Source: Candidatus Rokubacteria bacterium RIFCSPLOWO2_02_FULL_72_37
Lineage (GTDB): Bacteria; Methylomirabilota; Methylomirabilia; Rokubacteriales; CSP1-6
DNA length: 9,889 nucleotides
Direction of reading: 5' to 3'
Assembly (NCBI GenBank): GCA_001790315.1
Contig: MGCE01000033.1
Coordinates: 1-9,889, forward strand
Shown: piece after piece, positions 7,284-9,889 of the stretch
Layout of the letters: each line of letters opens with the position of its first letter
Position numbering within the stretch: position 1 is the stretch's first letter
The notes under the pieces: model-generated
Told to the model about the DNA's origin: nothing
What the model saw: only the letters and a program-made list of their open reading frames with translations
Databases searched by the model: none
Translations under genes and position numbers: made by a program

Positions 7284-8204
7284 TCAGCCGCCGCGCAGGC
7301 GCGGCAGGATCTCCGCGGCGATCCTCTCGACGTGCTCTTCCTGCTGCTCGAAGTCGACGATCGTGTCGAGGATGAAATAGTTGCAGCCGGCCTCGCGGAA
7401 GCGCTCGAGGCGCTCGAGGCACTGCTCGGGGGTGCCGATGATCCCGTACTTCTCGGCCAGCGGCGAGAAGTCCTGCGCGTAGCGCCGGCTGAGCATGCGC
7501 ACCCACGTCGCCCGGGCGCTCTCGTAATCGCGTCCGAGCGTGATGAACGTGAGGTGCCCGCAGGCGAAGCCGTCGAGGCTGCGCCCGGCCGCCTGGGCCG
7601 CCTCGCGAATCTGCGCGACGGACTCCCGGTAGCGCTCCGGCTGGACGACGTAGGAGATCCAGCCGTCGCCCTGGCGTCCCGCGCGCCGGAGCGCCGCCTC
7701 CGAGCGCCCGCCGACCCAGATGGGGGGGCCGGGCTGCTGGACCGGCCGGGGCTCGATCGACACGTCCTTGAACCGGGTGAAGCGACCGTCGAACGACGCC
7801 GGGCTGTCGCGCCAGAGCGTTCGCACGACGTCGATCGCCTCGGTGACGCGGGCGCCTCGCTCGCCCCGCGGCACGCCGCACAGCTCCCACTCCCTCGGGA
7901 TCTCGCCCCCCACCCCGACGCCGAAGATGAAGCGGCCGCCCGAGAGCACGTCGAGCGTCGCGGTCATCTTCGCCGCCACCGCCGGACCGCGGAGCGCCAG
8001 CAGGTACACGCACGTGCCGAGCCGGAGCCGGCTCGTGATCGGCGTGTACGAGGCGAGCAGCGTGAGCGACTCGTGCATCGGCACGTTGAACGCGATGTGG
8101 TCCCCGGTCCACACCGAGTCGTAGCCGAGCGCCTCGAGGCGCCGCACAATCCGCCACTGGCTTTCCGGCGGGTGCGAGCGGAGCTGGACGCCGAAGCCGG
8201 TCAC
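7284..8204 (-). CDS. Luciferase-like (LLM class) flavin/F420-dependent oxidoreductase
   Basis: 306-aa TIM-barrel oxidoreductase of the bacterial luciferase-like family, using FMN or F420; soluble and cytoplasmic. The start is the GTG at 8204-8202, giving MTGFGVQLRS, which fits the family's first strand; no in-frame ATG is close by. Seen: ALGYDSVWTGDHI (25-37), the second strand with the conserved Trp and Asp-His; SRLRLGTCV (58-66); ATLDVLSGGRFIFGVGVGG (82-100), the LSGGR and glycine-rich block typical of F420-type members; PIWVGGRSEAALRRAGRQGD (161-180), a cofactor-binding strand and helix; and GTPEQCLERLERF (257-269), a common C-terminal signature. It lies 4 bases after the aldolase/dehydrogenase gene and 30 before the ThDP gene, so co-transcription is likely. 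Substrates of this family range from alkanesulfonates and nitro compounds to secondary alcohols and hydroxy-acids; none can be chosen here. F420 use is suggested by the LSGGRF...GVGVGG form but is not proven. Confidence 0.9.
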   Translation of the reverse strand: MTGFGVQLRSHPPESQWRIVRRLEALGYDSVWTGDHIAFNVPMHESLTLLASYTPITSRLRLGTCVYLLALRGPAVAAKMTATLDVLSGGRFIFGVGVGGEIPREWELCGVPRGERGARVTEAIDVVRTLWRDSPASFDGRFTRFKDVSIEPRPVQQPGPPIWVGGRSEAALRRAGRQGDGWISYVVQPERYRESVAQIREAAQAAGRSLDGFACGHLTFITLGRDYESARATWVRMLSRRYAQDFSPLAEKYGIIGTPEQCLERLERFREAGCNYFILDTIVDFEQQEEHVERIAAEILPRLRGG

Positions 8205-8208
8205 GCGC

Positions 8209-9889
8209 TCATCGCGGGAAGGCGTCCTTGACGCCCCCGTCCACCGTCAGCGTGCAGCCGGTGGTCTTCGCGGAGCGGTCGGACGCGAGGAACAACGCGG
8301 CCTCGGCGACGTCCTCCGGCAGGATCCGCACGCCGAGCAGGTTGCGCTTCCGGTAGAACTCCTCGAGATCCGCCACCGCGATCCCCTGGGCGGCCGCCCG
8401 CTCGCGCCTGATCTCCTCGGACCACAGGCGCGAGTCCTGGAAGACCGCGTCCGGGTTGATGATGTTCGAGCGGATCCCGTGCGGCGCGCCTTCGAGGGCG
8501 AGCACCTTCGCCAGCTGGGCCTCGGCGGCCTTCGACGCCGAGTACGCGGCGAAGTCCTTGCCGGGCGACATCACGTTCTTGGTCGCGACGAACACGAGGG
8601 CGCCGCCGAGCCCCTGCGCGAGCATCACGCGCATGGCCTCGCGCGCCACCAGGAAGTGGCCGGTCGCGTTCACGGCGAACGCGCGCTCCCAGTCCTCCAG
8701 CCGGAGGTCCACCACGGGCGTCGAGTGCGCGGTGCCGGCGTTCGAGACGAGCACGTCGAGGCCGCCGTAGGCGAGCAGGGTCGCCTCGAGGGCCGCGCGC
8801 ACCGAGATCTCGCGCGTCACGTCCATGGCGAGGCCGAGCGCGCGCCCCGCCCCCACGGCCGCGACGATCTCGTCCGCCGTGTGCACGGCCCCGGGCTCGT
8901 CCACGTCGCCCACGACGACGTGCGCGCCCTCGGCGGCAAGCCGCCGCGCGATCGCGCGGCCGATGCCCGAGGCGCCGCCCGTGACGAGCGCGACGCGCCG
9001 GGCCAGCTCCTTCTCGGGCGGTGCCAGCGTGAGCTTGTAGAGCTCGAGCGGCCAGTACTCGACGTCGAAGGCGTCGCGCGCCGAGAGCGAGACGTACGTG
9101 CCGAAGGCCGTGGCGCCGCCGATCACGTCGATCGTGTGGTGGTAGATGTCCTGGACGATGCCCGACGTCCGCCGGTCGCGCCCGGCCGTGAACATCCCGA
9201 GCCCGGGCACGAGGACGACGCGCGGCAGCGGATCGCCGAGCGCGGCCCCCTCGGAGCGGTGCGCCTCGAAGTACCGCGTGTAGTCACGGACGAAGGCCTC
9301 GACCGCCTCCTCCACGGAGCCGTCGGGAGCGACGAAGCACGGCAGACGCTTCGTGTAGATCGTGTGGTCGGGCGTGGCGGGTCCCACCTGCGAGAGGCGG
9401 GGCGCGTCGGTCGACGAGACGAACTCGGTCACGGCGGGCGAATCGTCGAACGTCACCACCACCCGCCGGCTCCGGGACAGCAGCCCGCGCAGCCGCGGCG
9501 CGAGCGCGAGCGCCCGGGCGCGCCGCTCGCCGGGCGGGAGCACGGGCACGCGTGGTCCTCCGAAGACGCGCCGTCCGCGCGCCCGCTCCGCGATCGCCTC
9601 CTCGGCGCGGGTGATCAGCTCGATCGTCGCCTCGTACGCCTCGCGGACGGTCGCGCCCCAGGTGATCGTGCCGTGACGCTCGAGCACGAGCGCCTTCGCC
9701 TCCGGGTGCCCGGCGATCGCGTCGGCGACCTCGCGCGAGATCCGGAAGCCGGGCCGCAGGTAGCGCAGGGTGAGCACGTCCTTGCCGTAGACGGCGGAGA
9801 ACACCTCCTGCACGCGGTCGTTGTTGGTGAGCGAGACGATCGCGTCGGCGTGCGTGTGGACCACGCAGTGGGCGGGAAGGAAGCCGTGC
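8209..9889 (-). CDS. Bifunctional class II aldolase / short-chain dehydrogenase, RhaD/YuxG-like (5' end beyond window)
   Basis: C-terminal 559 residues of a fused enzyme of the rhamnulose-1-phosphate aldolase/alcohol dehydrogenase type (full members are roughly 650-700 aa). The frame stays open to the right edge, and the first visible residues, HGFLPAHCVVHTHADAI, are internal, so the GTG at 9864 is not the start. Seen, in fragment numbering: class II aldolase zinc ligands H11 and H13 (HTH) and H72 in ERHGTITWG (70-78); a middle segment with VGPATPDHTIYTKRLPCFV (168-186), typical of the fusion family; then a Rossmann domain with TGGASGIG (303-310), D328 after the second strand (favours NAD), SNAG (382-385), N407, and YSASK (449-453). 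The position usually holding the catalytic Ser, 13 before the Tyr, is Thr436. In characterised relatives, the aldolase releases lactaldehyde and dihydroxyacetone phosphate, and the dehydrogenase oxidises lactaldehyde. Substrate identity here (rhamnulose, fuculose or another ketose phosphate) is unproven. Confidence 0.9.
   Translation of the reverse strand, partial: HGFLPAHCVVHTHADAIVSLTNNDRVQEVFSAVYGKDVLTLRYLRPGFRISREVADAIAGHPEAKALVLERHGTITWGATVREAYEATIELITRAEEAIAERARGRRVFGGPRVPVLPPGERRARALALAPRLRGLLSRSRRVVVTFDDSPAVTEFVSSTDAPRLSQVGPATPDHTIYTKRLPCFVAPDGSVEEAVEAFVRDYTRYFEAHRSEGAALGDPLPRVVLVPGLGMFTAGRDRRTSGIVQDIYHHTIDVIGGATAFGTYVSLSARDAFDVEYWPLELYKLTLAPPEKELARRVALVTGGASGIGRAIARRLAAEGAHVVVGDVDEPGAVHTADEIVAAVGAGRALGLAMDVTREISVRAALEATLLAYGGLDVLVSNAGTAHSTPVVDLRLEDWERAFAVNATGHFLVAREAMRVMLAQGLGGALVFVATKNVMSPGKDFAAYSASKAAEAQLAKVLALEGAPHGIRSNIINPDAVFQDSRLWSEEIRRERAAAQGIAVADLEEFYRKRNLLGVRILPEDVAEAALFLASDRSAKTTGCTLTVDGGVKDAFPR

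Noticed and set aside
5970..8231. Plus-strand open frame of 753 codons antisense to the ThDP and luciferase-like genes
   Set aside because: It has the same low-complexity composition and no domain. The minus-strand genes explain the region fully.
9862..9864. GTG at 9864 as the start of the aldolase/dehydrogenase
   Set aside because: The frame remains open to the window edge, and the upstream residues HGFLPAHC belong to the class II aldolase core, so the true start lies outside.

Overview
The window is GC-rich bacterial DNA with all nine genes on the minus strand, so transcription runs from the right end (9889) to the left end (1). Gene packing is very tight: four junctions are 4-nt start/stop overlaps and the longest gap is 30 bases. 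No stretch over 300 bases lacks a gene, and I see no tRNA, rRNA, mobile element, CRISPR array or rho-independent terminator. The GC bias, frequent GTG starts, an F420/FMN-type luciferase-like oxidoreductase, a MshA/sucrose-phosphate-synthase-like glycosyltransferase and a peptide-type ABC transporter suggest a soil or environmental bacterium with a high-GC genome, for example Rokubacteria/Methylomirabilota or a deltaproteobacterial relative. The taxon is inference only.

Reading in the direction of transcription, three blocks can be seen. Block A (right end to 4567) holds a fused class II aldolase / short-chain dehydrogenase of the RhaD/YuxG type (start lies beyond the window), a luciferase-like monooxygenase-family oxidoreductase, a thiamine-diphosphate enzyme of the acetolactate synthase / 2-hydroxyacyl-CoA lyase group, and a GT4-type glycosyltransferase. 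The glycosyltransferase probably starts at a TTG overlapping the stop of the ThDP enzyme. Block B (4553 to 1922) holds an FmdB-type zinc-ribbon protein, a GNAT-fold acyltransferase of the BioF2/CelD type (Acetyltransf_6), and a second GT4 glycosyltransferase, joined by GTGA and ATGA overlaps. Block C (1900 to the left end) holds two ATPases of a dipeptide/oligopeptide/nickel ABC importer, DppD-like and DppF-like. The second overlaps the first by ATGA and runs off the left edge.

Blocks B and C each begin directly behind an extended -10-like element of the form TGC-TANANT. In both cases exactly 10 bases lie between the element and the start codon, and neither start has a clear Shine-Dalgarno sequence. 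This layout would give nearly leaderless transcripts and marks the likely transcription-unit boundaries.

Functionally, block A looks like deoxysugar or hydroxy-aldehyde catabolism plus ThDP carbon-carbon chemistry, with a glycosyltransferase at its tail. Block B looks like a small glycan or glycoconjugate modification module with a zinc-ribbon protein at its head. Block C supplies ATPases for peptide or similar solute uptake. All families are recognisable; the novelty, if any, is in gene combination and expression signals, and I did not find a clearly undescribed system.
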